Of a DNA stretch of 64,000 nt, positions 7,652 to 17,360 are shown in pieces. The notes below the pieces were generated by a model, which saw only the letters and a list, made by a program, of their open reading frames with translations, did not search any database and was not told the origin of the DNA. This DNA is from Sphingomonas kyeonggiensis (GTDB lineage Bacteria; Pseudomonadota; Alphaproteobacteria; Sphingomonadales; Sphingomonadaceae). The position numbers and the translations under genes were made by a program. The stretch is from assembly GCF_014204495.1 (NCBI RefSeq), contig NZ_JACHLN010000002.1, positions 310,001 to 374,000 on the forward strand, written 5' to 3'. The stretch's first letter is position 1, and every line of letters begins with the position of its first letter.

Positions 7652-10303
7652 ATGACTTCGACCAACGATATCCGCCGTTCGTTCCTCGACTATTTCGAGG
7701 GCCAGGGACATGCCCGCGTTCCCAGCGCTCCGCTGGTGCCGCACAACGACCCGACCCTGATGTTCGTGAACGCGGGCATGGTGCCGTTCAAGAACGTGTT
7801 CACCGGCCTGGAGAATCGCCCTTACTCGACCGCGACCAGCTCGCAGAAGTGCGTCCGCGCTGGCGGCAAGCATAACGACCTGGACAATGTCGGCTATACC
7901 GCGCGCCACCACACCTTCTTCGAGATGCTCGGCAACTTCTCGTTCGGCGACTATTTCAAGGAACAGGCGATCACGCACGCGTGGACGCTGCTGACCAAGG
8001 AATGGGGCATCCCGGCGTCGAAGCTGACCGCCACCGTCTATCACACCGACGACCAGGCGTTCGAGCTGTGGAAGAAGATCGCGGGGCTCCCCGAGGAGCG
8101 GATCATCCGCATCCCGACCAAGGACAATTTCTGGGCGATGGGTTCGGACGGTCCGTGCGGGCCGTGCTCGGAGATCTTCTACGATCACGGCGACCATATC
8201 TGGGGCGGACCGCCGGGATCGCCGGAAGAAGATGGCGACCGCTTCGTCGAGATCTGGAACCTCGTCTTCATGCAGTTCCTGCAGGAGAATGACGAGATCA
8301 TCGGCGACCTGCCGCGTCCCTCGATCGATACCGGCATGGGCCTGGAGCGCGTCGCGGCGGTGCTGCAGGGCGTCCATGACAATTACGATACCGACACGTT
8401 CAAGGCGCTGATCGCCGCCTCGGGCGCGCTGACCGGCGCCTCGACCACCGGCGAGAACCAGGCGAGCCACCGCGTGATCGCCGATCACCTGCGCTCGGCC
8501 GGCTTCCTCGTCGCCGACGGCGTGCTGCCGGCCAATGAAGGCCGCGGCTATGTGCTCCGCCGCATCATGCGCCGCGCGATGCGCCACGCCCATCTGCTCG
8601 GCGCCAAGGATCCGCTGATGCACCGCATGGTGCCGTCGCTGGTCGCCGAGATGGGCGCCGCGTTCCCCGAGCTGGTCCGCGCGCAGCCGCTGATCGAAGC
8701 GACGCTGCTGCAGGAAGAGACGCGCTTCCGCCAGACGCTGGCCAATGGCCTGCGGCTGCTCGACGAGGCGACTGTCGGCATGGCGGCGGGCGACACGCTG
8801 CCCGGCGAGACCGCGTTCAAGCTCTACGACACGTTCGGCTTCCCCTATGACCTGACCGAGGACGCCCTGCGCGCCCAGGAGATCAACGTCGATCGCGCCG
8901 GCTTCGACACCGCGATGGCCGCGCAGAAGGCTGCCGCGCGCGCCGCCTGGAAGGGCTCGGGCGAGAAGGCTTCGGAAGAGCTGTGGTACGACCTGGCCGA
9001 CGAGCTGGGCGGCACCGAGTTCACCGGCTATGCCGGCACCCAGGGCGAAGGCCAGGTGGTGGCGATCGTCAAGGACGGCGCCAAGGTCGACAAGGCGGCC
9101 GCCGGCGACAGCGTGACGATCCTGACCAACCAGACCCCCTTCTACGCCGAGAGCGGCGGCCAGATGGGCGATGTTGGCGTGATCTCGAACGACAAGCTGA
9201 GCGCGGCGGTGAACGACACCTCCAAGCCGCTTGGGCGGCTTCACGCGCATCATGCCAAGATCGAGACCGGCGAAGTCGCGGTCGGCGACGCGGTGCAGCT
9301 CACCGTCGATGCCGATCACCGCGATCGCGTGCGCGCCAACCACTCGGCGACGCATCTGCTGCACGCGGCGCTGCGCAAGCGGCTGGGCGGGCATGTGACG
9401 CAGAAGGGCAGCCTGGTGGCGCCCGATCGCCTGCGCTTCGACTTCTCGCACCCCTCGGCGCTGTCGGCCGAGGAGATCGCGGACATCGAGGCCGATGTGA
9501 ACGCGCAGATCCGCCATAATGGTTCGGTCGAGACCCGGCTGATGACTCCGGACGACGCGATCGCCGCCGGCGCGATGGCGCTGTTCGGCGAGAAGTACGG
9601 CGACGAAGTCCGCGTGCTGTCGATGGGGCTGGGCGAGGATGCGTCCTATTCGGTCGAGCTGTGCGGCGGCACGCACGTGAACGCCACCGGCGACATCGCG
9701 ATCTTCAAGATCGTCTCGGAAAGCGCCGTGTCGAGCGGCGTGCGCCGGATCGAGGCGCTGACCGGCGAAGGCGCGCGGCTGTGGCTCAACGGCCGCGACG
9801 CGCAGCTGCGCGAGGCGGCGGCGGCGCTCAAGACGTCGCCCGATGAAGTCGTGGGCCGTGTGGCTGCGCTGGTCGAGGAGCGGCGCAAGCTCGAGCGCGA
9901 GCTGGCCGAGGCGAAGAAGGCGCTGGCGCTGGGCGGCGGCGGTGCCGCGCAGGCGGCCGGTCCGGAACGGGTCGCGGGCATCAACTTCATCGGCCAGGTG
10001 ATCGACGGGCTGGAGCCCAAGGAACTGCGCGGCGCGGTCGACGAGGCCAAGCAGCGGGTTGGCGCCGGCGTGGTCGCGCTGGTCGCGGTCAATGACGGGC
10101 GCGCTTCGGTCGCGGTCGGCGTGACTGCCGGCGTGGCGGCGAGCGCGGTCGACCTGGTCAAGGTCGCCGTGGCGGTGCTGGGCGGGCAGGGCGGCGGTGG
10201 CCGTCCCGACATGGCCCAGGGCGGCGGCCCGGATGGCGACAAGGGCGCCGAGGCGCTCGAGGCGGTGAAGGCCGCGCTGGCGGAAGCGCTGGCGGGGGTT
10301 TGA
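7652..10303 (+). CDS. alaS: Alanine--tRNA ligase
   Basis: An 883-residue class II synthetase that charges tRNA-Ala with alanine and edits mischarged Ser/Gly. The catalytic domain (about 1-240) opens with the typical [16 protein letters not shown] and contains [14 protein letters not shown] and the FTGLENRPY region. The tRNA-recognition and editing domains follow. The editing-site zinc ligands are His564 and His568 (HSATH) plus Cys671 and His675 (CGGTH). The C-Ala domain is at about 740-883 and contains an Ala/Gly-rich patch. The length is standard. A palindromic repeat lies just past the stop. Confidence 0.97.
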   Translation: MTSTNDIRRSFLDYFEGQGHARVPSAPLVPHNDPTLMFVNAGMVPFKNVFTGLENRPYSTATSSQKCVRAGGKHNDLDNVGYTARHHTFFEMLGNFSFGDYFKEQAITHAWTLLTKEWGIPASKLTATVYHTDDQAFELWKKIAGLPEERIIRIPTKDNFWAMGSDGPCGPCSEIFYDHGDHIWGGPPGSPEEDGDRFVEIWNLVFMQFLQENDEIIGDLPRPSIDTGMGLERVAAVLQGVHDNYDTDTFKALIAASGALTGASTTGENQASHRVIADHLRSAGFLVADGVLPANEGRGYVLRRIMRRAMRHAHLLGAKDPLMHRMVPSLVAEMGAAFPELVRAQPLIEATLLQEETRFRQTLANGLRLLDEATVGMAAGDTLPGETAFKLYDTFGFPYDLTEDALRAQEINVDRAGFDTAMAAQKAAARAAWKGSGEKASEELWYDLADELGGTEFTGYAGTQGEGQVVAIVKDGAKVDKAAAGDSVTILTNQTPFYAESGGQMGDVGVISNDKLSAAVNDTSKPLGRLHAHHAKIETGEVAVGDAVQLTVDADHRDRVRANHSATHLLHAALRKRLGGHVTQKGSLVAPDRLRFDFSHPSALSAEEIADIEADVNAQIRHNGSVETRLMTPDDAIAAGAMALFGEKYGDEVRVLSMGLGEDASYSVELCGGTHVNATGDIAIFKIVSESAVSSGVRRIEALTGEGARLWLNGRDAQLREAAAALKTSPDEVVGRVAALVEERRKLERELAEAKKALALGGGGAAQAAGPERVAGINFIGQVIDGLEPKELRGAVDEAKQRVGAGVVALVAVNDGRASVAVGVTAGVAASAVDLVKVAVAVLGGQGGGGRPDMAQGGGPDGDKGAEALEAVKAALAEALAGV

Positions 10304-10354
10304 GCTTCCCAGTTCCTCCTCCAGCTTGCTGGGGTAGGGGCGATTGATCCCACT

Positions 10355-10434
10355 GCTCCCCGGCGAAAGCCGGGGCCCAGGGTAACAAAGCGACACGGCA
10401 GAGAAACCCTGGGCCCCGGCTTTCGCCGGGGAGC
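10355..10434. repeat. Palindromic intergenic repeat, family A, copy 1
   Basis: Two perfectly complementary 29-base arms (10355-10383 and 10406-10434) flank a 22-base spacer. Each arm is itself partly palindromic (CCCCGGCGAAAGCCGGGG). The same unit recurs at 17187, 51191 and 52021. It lies between the convergent ends of alaS and a minus-strand gene, so it may act as a two-way terminator or mRNA stabiliser. Confidence 0.9.
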
Positions 10435-10484
10435 AGCTATTTTGAGCGGTGCTTCCAAACCCGCTGACCGCGCCTCTGGAGCGG

Positions 10485-10538
10485 CCCCTCCACCATCGCT
10501 GCGTGATGGTCCCCCTCCCCGGAACGGGGAGGAGTTTT
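10485..10538. repeat. Second intergenic repeat with terminator-like hairpin
   Basis: The segment has two hairpins: ACCATC (10492) with GATGGT (10505), and CCTCCCCG (10514-10521) with CGGGGAGG (10525-10532) followed by AGTTTT. The order (CCTCCACCAT, GATGGTCCCCCTCCCC) resembles a dispersed repeat I recognise from Caulobacter and sphingomonad intergenic DNA. It could terminate alaS transcription. Confidence 0.55.
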
Positions 10539-10543
10539 AGGGA

Positions 10544-11062
10544 TCACATCCCCGGTGCCCAGCCGTCCTCCGGCGAGACCCAGAGCGCGCGCTGGGTCAT
10601 GTCGCTGCGGACCAGGCCGTCGATCGTGACGTCCGAGATGATGCCTTCGCCGTCCGCCTTGTCGCGGTAGCAGCGCTTCCTGCCGGCGAGCGGCTGGAGC
10701 GCGAGCATCAGGCGCTGGCGGACCGAAGTCTCGACCGCGGTGGCGAGCGGGGCGCCGTCCTTGGTGAGCTTGCCCGAGCTGAAGTCGATCGGGCGGACGG
10801 TGGAGCAGGCGGCGCCGTCCTCGATCTGGCCCGACATATGATATTCGAGCAGGATCGTCGGCTCGGTGGAGACCACGCCGGTGACGGTCGCTTCGAAGGT
10901 CCCGTTCTCATGGACGGTGTAGCGGACCATGGTGGTGCAGGTGCGCTGGCGCGTGTCCGGGCTGACGCAGCGGATCTTGCCGGTCCGGGCCGGGTCGAGC
11001 AGATCGGGGGCAGGCGCCGGCTGCGGCGCCGCGGTGGCGAGGAGGAGCAGAGTGGCGATCAT
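10544..11062 (-). CDS. Exported protein, paralogue of its upstream neighbour
   Basis: 172 residues. It begins with a short hydrophobic signal-like stretch (MIATLLLLATAA) followed by a Pro/Ala linker. The mature part has about four cysteines (RCVSPDTRQRTCTTM, AACSTVRP, KRCYRDK) that could form two disulfides, and it ends ALWVSPEDGW. The neighbour at 11065-11583 has the same length, the same opening (AR.GK..CV.PD...TC), the same cysteine spacing and the same ending (FVWVSDKDGY), so the two arose by tandem duplication. The function is unknown; it is probably periplasmic. The start lies 2 bases after the upstream stop. Confidence 0.75.
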   Translation of the reverse strand: MIATLLLLATAAPQPAPAPDLLDPARTGKIRCVSPDTRQRTCTTMVRYTVHENGTFEATVTGVVSTEPTILLEYHMSGQIEDGAACSTVRPIDFSSGKLTKDGAPLATAVETSVRQRLMLALQPLAGRKRCYRDKADGEGIISDVTIDGLVRSDMTQRALWVSPEDGWAPGM

Positions 11063-11064
11063 CG

Positions 11065-11583
11065 TCAGTTCCCCAGCTTGTAGCCGTCCTTGTCGCTCAC
11101 CCAGACGAATTTCTGGCTGAGATCGGGGCGCACCGCGCCATCGACGCTGAGCTCGTTGAGCAGCAGGCCGTTCTCGGCCGGCTTGATCGTGGTGCAGGTG
11201 TTCTTGCCGTCGAGCGGCGCGACCGCCGCGGTGAGCTGGCTCTTCACGGCGTTGGCGGTGGCGTCCTCGGCCGGCTTGCCGTTCATGTAGACGGTGCCTG
11301 CCTGGAAATCGGCCAGCTTGATCGTCTCGCAGAGCTGGCCGTCGCTGACCGTGCCCCGGGTGCGGATCTCCATGGTGATCAGCGGCGTGGCCGCGAGGAA
11401 CAGCCGGGTGGTCGCCTCATAGCTGTTGCCGCTGATCTTGTAGCTCGTCGTGCCGACGCAGGTCTTCTTCGCCTGATCCGGCATGACGCACTGCGTCTTG
11501 CCCGCCCGGGCGGGCGCGACCGGATCGTCGGCCTGCCCTCCGGCGGCAGCGGCGGCGAGGAGAAGCAGGCTGGTCAACATCAT
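11065..11583 (-). CDS. Exported protein, tandem paralogue
   Basis: 172 residues from the first ATG of an ATG-ATG pair (11583), which has GGGAG five bases upstream. The signal-like sequence is MMLTSLLLLAAAAAGG. The mature part has cysteines in QCVMPDQAKKTC, QLCETIK and KNTCTTIK, matching its downstream paralogue. The middle reads as beta strands (SYEATTRLFLAATPLITMEI). I do not recognise a named domain. The pair probably forms a two-gene operon. They lie downstream of the KefB-type antiporter gene on the same strand, about 100 bases away, so readthrough is possible. Confidence 0.75.
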   Translation of the reverse strand: MMLTSLLLLAAAAAGGQADDPVAPARAGKTQCVMPDQAKKTCVGTTSYKISGNSYEATTRLFLAATPLITMEIRTRGTVSDGQLCETIKLADFQAGTVYMNGKPAEDATANAVKSQLTAAVAPLDGKNTCTTIKPAENGLLLNELSVDGAVRPDLSQKFVWVSDKDGYKLGN

Positions 11584-11685
11584 CGAAACTCCCGAACAGG
11601 ATGTGACCCCTGAGATGCGCCGGGGCTGCGCGGCGGGCAAGCGGAGTCTGTTTGGAAATGCGTATTTCCAGACGGTTCCTGCTCG

Positions 11686-13485
11686 TCAGGCCGGCGCGTC
11701 GGCGTCCTCGTCGGCACCGTTCCGGTCGAGCTTGACCCGGCGGAAGCGCGGTTCGCGGTCTAGCCCGGCGACGTCCTTGATCTTCTTGCGCATCTCGTCG
11801 CGCTTCTCGTGGATCGAGGCGATCACCGGGCCGACGGCCATGCCGAGATCGACCAGCACCACTTCGGAAAGCTGGAGCGAGCTTTCGAGCGCCTCGGGCA
11901 CCGCTTCGCTGGCGCCGGCGCGGTAGAGCTCGGCGGCGTGCGCGGTGTCGCGGGCGCGGGCGATGATCGGCAGGCCGGGGACCCAGCCGCGCACCCGGCG
12001 GGTGAGGCGGACGGTGAGGACGGGATCGTCCATCGTCAGCACCAGCGCCTTGGCATGGCCGAGGTTGAGCTTGTCGACCAGCTCCGAGCGGGTGACGTCG
12101 CCGAACAGGACGTTGTAGCCGCCGCGGCGGGCGGCGTTGACGTTGTCGATATCGGCGTCGACGCCGATATAGGGCAGGCCGTGGCGGCGCAGCATGTCCG
12201 CCACGGTGCGGCCGACGCGGCCGAAGCCGATCACCACCGTGCCAGCCTGGACATGGGCGAGGTCGGCGTCCGGCGCCTCTTCGCCCTTGGTGCGCTCGAT
12301 CAGCTGGGCGATCATCCGCCCGGCCTTGGCGAGCACCGGGGTGGCGGTGAGGCCGATCGCGGTGACGGTGGTCCAGAAGGCGCCGGTGCTCGGGCTGATC
12401 AGCCCCGCCGCGCCGGCGACGCCGAGCACGATCAGCGTGGTCTCGGACGGGCTGGCCATCAGCACGCCGGCCTCGGTCGCGGTGCCGGTGCGCGCGCCGG
12501 AGAGCTTGAGCAGGCCGGTGGTGACCGCCGCCTTGACCAGCATCACGACCAGCGAGGCGCCGAGCAGCGGTGCCCAGTTGTGGACGATGAAGCTGAGGTC
12601 GAGCCGCATGCCGACGGTGATCAGGAACACACCGAGCGCGAGGCCCTTGAACGGCGCGGTGATCGCTTCGACCTCGCCGTGATATTCGGTCTCGGCGATG
12701 AGCAGGCCGGCGATCAGCGCGCCGACGATCGGCGAGAGGCCGGCCGCGCTGGTCGCGAGGCTGGCGGCGATGACGACGAGCAGGCTGGCGGCGAGGAAGA
12801 GCTCGGGGCTCTTGGTGCGCGCCGCCTGGGCGAACATGCGGGGCAGGAGGATGCGGCCGCCGACGAACAGGATCGCGACGGTGACGATGCCGAAGCCGAG
12901 CGTCTGGGCGAGCTTGATCCAGCCGTCCTCGCCGCCCGCCGCCGGGGCCAGCGCGCCGAGCAGGAAGATGATCGGGACGAGCGCGAGGTCCTCGAACAGC
13001 AGCATGGCGAAGGCCGAGCGGCCGACCGCGCTGGTGGTGCCGGCGATCGGCAGCACGATCGCGGTGGAGGAGAGCGCGAGCGCCAGGCCGAGGCCGATCG
13101 CCCCGCCGGTGCTGAGGCCGGTGAGGTAGAGCACCGCGGCGAGGATCAGGCCGGCGCCGAGCAGCTCCGCCGCGCCGACGCCGAAGACGAGCGTGCGCAT
13201 CGACCAGAGGCGCTTGAACGACAGCTCGAGGCCGATCGAGAACAGCAGCAGGATGATGCCGAACTCGGCGAACGGCTCGATCGAATGCGCGTCCGAGATG
13301 GTGATGTGGTAGAGCCAGGGGTTGCGGGGCACGAGGCTGCCGAGGCCGAACGGGCCGACCAGCGCGCCGACCAGGATGAAGCCGATCACCGGGCTGATCC
13401 GGAAGCGCGCGAAGGCGGGGATCACCAGCCCGGCGGCACCGAGGATGACGAGCGCGTCGGAAAGGCCGCTATTGCCGAGGTTCAC
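11686..13485 (-). CDS. KefB/CPA2-type cation:proton antiporter with NAD-binding domain
   Basis: 599 residues from a GTG start at 13485, which has AAGG nine bases upstream. The first 395 residues form about 12 membrane helices of the Na+/H+ exchanger fold (FRISPVIGFILVGALVGP, then GLALALSSTAIVLPI and SPIVGALIAGLLIAETEY). A RCK/TrkA-N Rossmann domain follows at about residue 413 (VVIGFGRVGRTVADMLRRHG). Its glycine motif binds a nucleotide, and its VGVDAD-like strand end (PYIGVDADIDN) carries the acidic ribose contact. The last 60 residues are charged. It likely exports K+ in exchange for protons under electrophile or pH stress. Kef-specific glutathione gating is inference. Confidence 0.88.
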   Translation of the reverse strand: MNLGNSGLSDALVILGAAGLVIPAFARFRISPVIGFILVGALVGPFGLGSLVPRNPWLYHITISDAHSIEPFAEFGIILLLFSIGLELSFKRLWSMRTLVFGVGAAELLGAGLILAAVLYLTGLSTGGAIGLGLALALSSTAIVLPIAGTTSAVGRSAFAMLLFEDLALVPIIFLLGALAPAAGGEDGWIKLAQTLGFGIVTVAILFVGGRILLPRMFAQAARTKSPELFLAASLLVVIAASLATSAAGLSPIVGALIAGLLIAETEYHGEVEAITAPFKGLALGVFLITVGMRLDLSFIVHNWAPLLGASLVVMLVKAAVTTGLLKLSGARTGTATEAGVLMASPSETTLIVLGVAGAAGLISPSTGAFWTTVTAIGLTATPVLAKAGRMIAQLIERTKGEEAPDADLAHVQAGTVVIGFGRVGRTVADMLRRHGLPYIGVDADIDNVNAARRGGYNVLFGDVTRSELVDKLNLGHAKALVLTMDDPVLTVRLTRRVRGWVPGLPIIARARDTAHAAELYRAGASEAVPEALESSLQLSEVVLVDLGMAVGPVIASIHEKRDEMRKKIKDVAGLDREPRFRRVKLDRNGADEDADAPA

Positions 13486-13761
13486 GCGCGAAACCTTGCG
13501 ATGCGTGCCATTGCGAAGTTCAAGCCCTGTCCCCCTTTTCGAAACCGATATGTGCCCGGAACTCTTTTCCGGTCCCGCGCCGCCATGCGCAATGGGCAAT
13601 GTCACCCGCGCATAAACTATTGCTGCGTCGCGGAACTGTCGTGTTTCCGCAACGCCATCGTCATCGCCGTCCCCGATGGGCGCGCCCGGGGGCTTGCTGC
13701 AACTGCGAAGCCCCCGCCGCATGCGCCATCTGGCGCCTGCCAAGGATTGGGGATCGACAAA

Positions 13762-16356
13762 ATGCATACGGTACGCACGCTGGGAATGCTCGGCATTTCG
13801 CTGCTTTCCTTCACCATCGCCAACGCGGCGCACGCGCAGAGCGCGGTGAGCGAGGGAAGTGACGGGGAAGAGATCGTCGTCACCGGCCAGCGGGCCAGCC
13901 AGAAGCGCGCGATCGAGGCCAAGCGCGACGCGATCGGCATCCTCGACGTCGCCGCCGCCGACGAGATGGGCCGCCTGCCGGACCGCAACGTCTCCGAAGT
14001 CGTCGAGCACCTCCCCGCGGTGGGCGTCACCTATGACCAGGGCGAGGGCCGCTATGTCGCGATCCGCGGCGTGCCGTCGAACCTGAACGGCTACACGCTG
14101 AACGGCATGGAGATCGGCAACCCTGACGGCACCACCCGCTCGCTGCCGCTCGACATCGTCTCGGGCCAGCTGCTCAACCGGGTCGAGGTCGCCAAGGTCA
14201 AGACCGCCGACATGGACGGGCAGGGCATCGGCGGCACGATCAACCTGGTCTCGCAGACCGCGTTCGACTTCAAGGAGCGCTTCGCCCTCTCCGCCAGCGC
14301 CAAGGCGGGCTATCAGGAGCTGAACAAGAAGGTGCCGGTGCAGGGCGACGCCAGCATCGCGGCGCGCTTCGGCGCGGACGAGCAGTTCGGCCTGGTGCTG
14401 GGCGTCAGCTATTCCTATCGCGACTTCAACAGCGAAGGCTTCTACCCGGACAACTGGAAGCCCGATGCGCGGTTCGCGCGCGGCGGCACGCCCGACAACA
14501 TCAAGTACACCGAATATTCGCTGGCCCGCCGTCGCCTGGGCGGCACCGGATCGTTCGACTGGCACCCCAGCGACCGCCAGACCTTCTATGTCCGCGGCTT
14601 CTATTCGAAGTTCACCGAGGACGAGATCCGCCCGCGCTACCGGCTGGACTTCGCCACCACGGCCTTCACCGTCAATCCCGACGGCCTGACCGGCTTCGCC
14701 AACGGCGTGGCGAGCAGCGCCACCGGCACGCCGGGTTCGGGCCCGGAGCGCCGCGAAGACCTGCGCCTCGACTACAAGGCCAAGTGGCTGGCCAGCGGCA
14801 TGGTCGGCGGCACGACCGATTTCGGCGGCTTCAAGCTCGCCTATGAGGGCGGCTACAGCCGCAACCAGACGCTCGACCAGTTCCCGATCTGGCAGTTCCG
14901 CTGCAATCCGGGCCGGGTGACCTTCGATTTCAGCGAGCCGCTGTACGTGGCGAAGCCCGACGCCGAGTGCACCGCCAACCAGCTGCAGTTCCGCCAGTAC
15001 CAATATTCGCACCAGCTCAACGACGAGACGATCTGGCAGGGCAAGGTCGACGGCACGATCGATGTAAGCGACATCGGCTTCGTCAAGTTCGGCGCGAAGT
15101 ACCGCAATACCGACCGCAAGTTCGACCAGGACACGCCGACCTGGGTGCGCGCCTCGGCGACGGCGAACCGCTGGACGCTGGGCCAGTACAACCTGGGCGG
15201 CGCGGCGGTGTGCGTCTATCCCGACAATGCCGGCCGCTGCTTCAGTAACGGCCCGACCTTCGACATCCCAGCGCTGCAGGCGTTCACCGCCCAGCATCTC
15301 GGCGACGCGCTGATGCCGCTCGACGCCGCGACCACGCTCGCCAACAACAGCCTGTCCGACTTCCGCCTGAAGGAGAAGGTGTGGGCGGGCTATGTGATGG
15401 CCAATCTCACCTTCGGCGCTGTCACCGTGACGCCGGGCGTGCGCTACGAGCGCACCAGCCTGGATGATCGCGGCAACGCGCTGCGCGGCGGCACCGCGAT
15501 CGTGCCGGTGACGGTGAACAACAGCTATGACGACTTCCTGCCGTCGCTGATCGTCAAGATCGCGCCGTCGAACCAGGTGATCGTCCGCCTGGCCTATTCG
15601 CGCAGCCTCGGCCGGCCGGAATATTCCAGCCTCAATCCCGGCGGCTCGATCAGCGCGCTCGGCACGGACAACAGCGCTTCGTTCGGCAATCCGGACCTGA
15701 AGCCCTATCGCGCCGACAATCTCGACGCGACGGCCGAATGGTATTTCGCCCCGGGCGGGCTGTTCAGCGTCGGCGCCTTCGCCAAGTTCATCAAGAACCC
15801 GATCTTCAGCAAGGCGACGGTACTGACCAACGCGACGATCCTGGGCGTGACCTATCCGACGATCAGCGTCAGCCAGCCGTTCAACGCCGATCGCGGCGAC
15901 ATCATCGGCATCGAGGCGCAGTACCAGCAGCAGTTCACCTTCCTGCCGGGCCTGCTTTCGGGCCTGGGCGTGCAGCTGACCGGCACGCTGACGGACTCCA
16001 ACCTGAAGCTGCCGAACGGCCGGACCTCGACCTTCCCGAGCCAGTCGCGCTACCTCTACGGCGCGGAGCTGTTCTACCAGCGCGGTCCGGTGGAAGCGTC
16101 GATCGCCTATCACAATACCGGCCATGCGCTGCTCGCCGTCGGCGATCCCAGCTACAACGACCAGTATAATGACGATCTGCGCCGCCTGGACGCCAAGGCC
16201 AGCGTCGCGATCCTCAAGGGCGTGCGCATCTTCGCCGAGGCGCAGAACCTCACCGACGAGCCGACCCGCCAGTATCAGGGTGGCAACACCAACTGGATCA
16301 TCCAGAACGAGCGCTATGGGCGGACGTTCTACATGGGCGTGTCGGCGAAGTTCTGA
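13762..16356 (+). CDS. TonB-dependent receptor (Xanthomonas/Caulobacter-type)
   Basis: 864 residues. The start at 13762 gives a signal peptide ending NAAHAQSAV. A TonB box-like EEIVVTGQRAS follows, then a plug domain with LPDRNVSEVVEHLPAVGV and YVAIRGVPSNLNGYTLNG. This is the layout of the large receptor subfamily first defined in Xanthomonas and Caulobacter, often tied to uptake of plant sugars or polymers. The beta-barrel ends with an aromatic C-terminus (GRTFYMGVSAKF) for BAM insertion. It uses TonB energy to import a substrate across the outer membrane. The substrate is unknown. Its stop overlaps the next ATG (TGATG), so the following secreted protein is probably its functional partner. 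The gene is divergent from the antiporter across a 276-base gap in which I see no clear regulatory site. Confidence 0.93.
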   Translation: MHTVRTLGMLGISLLSFTIANAAHAQSAVSEGSDGEEIVVTGQRASQKRAIEAKRDAIGILDVAAADEMGRLPDRNVSEVVEHLPAVGVTYDQGEGRYVAIRGVPSNLNGYTLNGMEIGNPDGTTRSLPLDIVSGQLLNRVEVAKVKTADMDGQGIGGTINLVSQTAFDFKERFALSASAKAGYQELNKKVPVQGDASIAARFGADEQFGLVLGVSYSYRDFNSEGFYPDNWKPDARFARGGTPDNIKYTEYSLARRRLGGTGSFDWHPSDRQTFYVRGFYSKFTEDEIRPRYRLDFATTAFTVNPDGLTGFANGVASSATGTPGSGPERREDLRLDYKAKWLASGMVGGTTDFGGFKLAYEGGYSRNQTLDQFPIWQFRCNPGRVTFDFSEPLYVAKPDAECTANQLQFRQYQYSHQLNDETIWQGKVDGTIDVSDIGFVKFGAKYRNTDRKFDQDTPTWVRASATANRWTLGQYNLGGAAVCVYPDNAGRCFSNGPTFDIPALQAFTAQHLGDALMPLDAATTLANNSLSDFRLKEKVWAGYVMANLTFGAVTVTPGVRYERTSLDDRGNALRGGTAIVPVTVNNSYDDFLPSLIVKIAPSNQVIVRLAYSRSLGRPEYSSLNPGGSISALGTDNSASFGNPDLKPYRADNLDATAEWYFAPGGLFSVGAFAKFIKNPIFSKATVLTNATILGVTYPTISVSQPFNADRGDIIGIEAQYQQQFTFLPGLLSGLGVQLTGTLTDSNLKLPNGRTSTFPSQSRYLYGAELFYQRGPVEASIAYHNTGHALLAVGDPSYNDQYNDDLRRLDAKASVAILKGVRIFAEAQNLTDEPTRQYQGGNTNWIIQNERYGRTFYMGVSAKF

Positions 16357-17177
16357 TGCTGATCGCCTCGATCCTGCTCCTGGCCGCCGCACCCGGCGGC
16401 CAGGACGCATCGCCGCCGGCGCGCGAAGCCCTCGTGCTCGCGCCGGCCGAAGTCACCGCGCGCTGGGATGCCGAGGAAGCCAAGCAGGGCGTTGTCGCCG
16501 ATGCCCGGCATTTCTACGCGATCAGCAACAATCTGATCGGCAAGTACGACAAGAAGACGGGCAAGCGCATCGCCCGCTGGGAGGGCGACAAGCGGCTCTA
16601 CCCGCACATGAATTCCTGCGTGATCGATGCCGCGATGCTGGTGTGCGCCGCGTCCAACTATCCCGCCGTGCCGATGGCGAGCGCGGTCGAGTTCTTCGAC
16701 ACGCGCACGATGCAGCATGTGAAGAGCGTCGCGCTGGCGCCGTTCCCGGGCTCGCTCACCTGGATCGAGCGCAAGGGCGACAAATGGTGGGCGATGTTCG
16801 CCAACTATCCCGCCGAGCGCGGCGGCGAGGGGGGGCGCGACCATCGCTGGACGGTGCTGATGGAGCTGGATGCGCAATTCCAGCCGCTCCGCTCCTGGCA
16901 TTTCCCGCCGGAGCTGCTCGCCCGCTTCGCACCGATGAGCAGCTCGGGCGGTTCCTGGGGCAAGGACGGGCTGCTCTATTTGACCGGGCACGACCGGCCG
17001 GAGCTTTATGCGGTGAAGCTGCCCGAGGCGGGCACGCTGCTGGAATGGGTGGCGACGGTGCCGATCCCGACCAATGGCCAGGCGGTGACCTGGGACCCGG
17101 TGCAGCCGCGCACGCTCTGGTCGATCGAGCGCAAGGCCCGGCAGGTGGTGGCGAGCCGGGTGCCGGCGGTGCGTTGA
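16356..17177 (+). CDS. Secreted protein coupled to the TonB receptor
   Basis: 273 residues with a hydrophobic N-terminus (MLIASILLLAAAPGG). The body alternates strand-like segments with recurring Trp/Gly patterns (VVADARHFYAISNNLIGKYD, GSLTWIERKGDKWWAMFANY, WGKDGLLYLTGHDRPELYAV, TLWSIERKARQVV). These suggest a beta-propeller of four or more blades. I recognise no catalytic motif. Its ATG overlaps the receptor stop, so the amounts of the two proteins are probably linked. A role as a periplasmic binding or processing partner for the receptor's ligand is inference. A palindromic repeat follows the stop. Confidence 0.8.
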   Translation: MLIASILLLAAAPGGQDASPPAREALVLAPAEVTARWDAEEAKQGVVADARHFYAISNNLIGKYDKKTGKRIARWEGDKRLYPHMNSCVIDAAMLVCAASNYPAVPMASAVEFFDTRTMQHVKSVALAPFPGSLTWIERKGDKWWAMFANYPAERGGEGGRDHRWTVLMELDAQFQPLRSWHFPPELLARFAPMSSSGGSWGKDGLLYLTGHDRPELYAVKLPEAGTLLEWVATVPIPTNGQAVTWDPVQPRTLWSIERKARQVVASRVPAVR

Positions 17178-17186
17178 GCTTTCCGT

Positions 17187-17262
17187 TCCCCGGCGAAAGC
17201 CGGGGCCCAGGGTAACAGAGCAAGACGGCAGAGAAACCCTGGGCCCCGGCTTTCGCCGGGGA
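17187..17262. repeat. Palindromic intergenic repeat, family A, copy 2
   Basis: 27-base complementary arms (17187-17213 and 17236-17262) with a 22-base spacer nearly identical to that of copy 1, in the same orientation. It lies between convergent gene ends. Confidence 0.9.
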
Positions 17263-17310
17263 GCAATAGGGCTTCGGGGAACAGCTAGGGAATAACAGCA
17301 GGCAAAAGAA

Positions 17311-17336
17311 AAGGGGGAGCGTTGCCGCTCCCCCTT
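17311..17336 (-). terminator. Terminator of icd
   Basis: An 11-bp stem (AAGGGGGAGCG with its complement at 17326-17336) and a TTGC loop. Read on the minus strand it is followed by CTTTTCTTTT-like pyrimidines, so it best serves icd, which ends 25 bases away. Confidence 0.85.
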
Positions 17337-17360
17337 CGCATTTCCGGTGGTGCCGAAGGC

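Noticed and set aside
7637..10396. Very long open frame on the minus strand opposite alaS
   Set aside because: Its product is Arg/Gly/Ala/His-rich without domains, typical of antisense frames in GC-rich genes, and alaS is certain.
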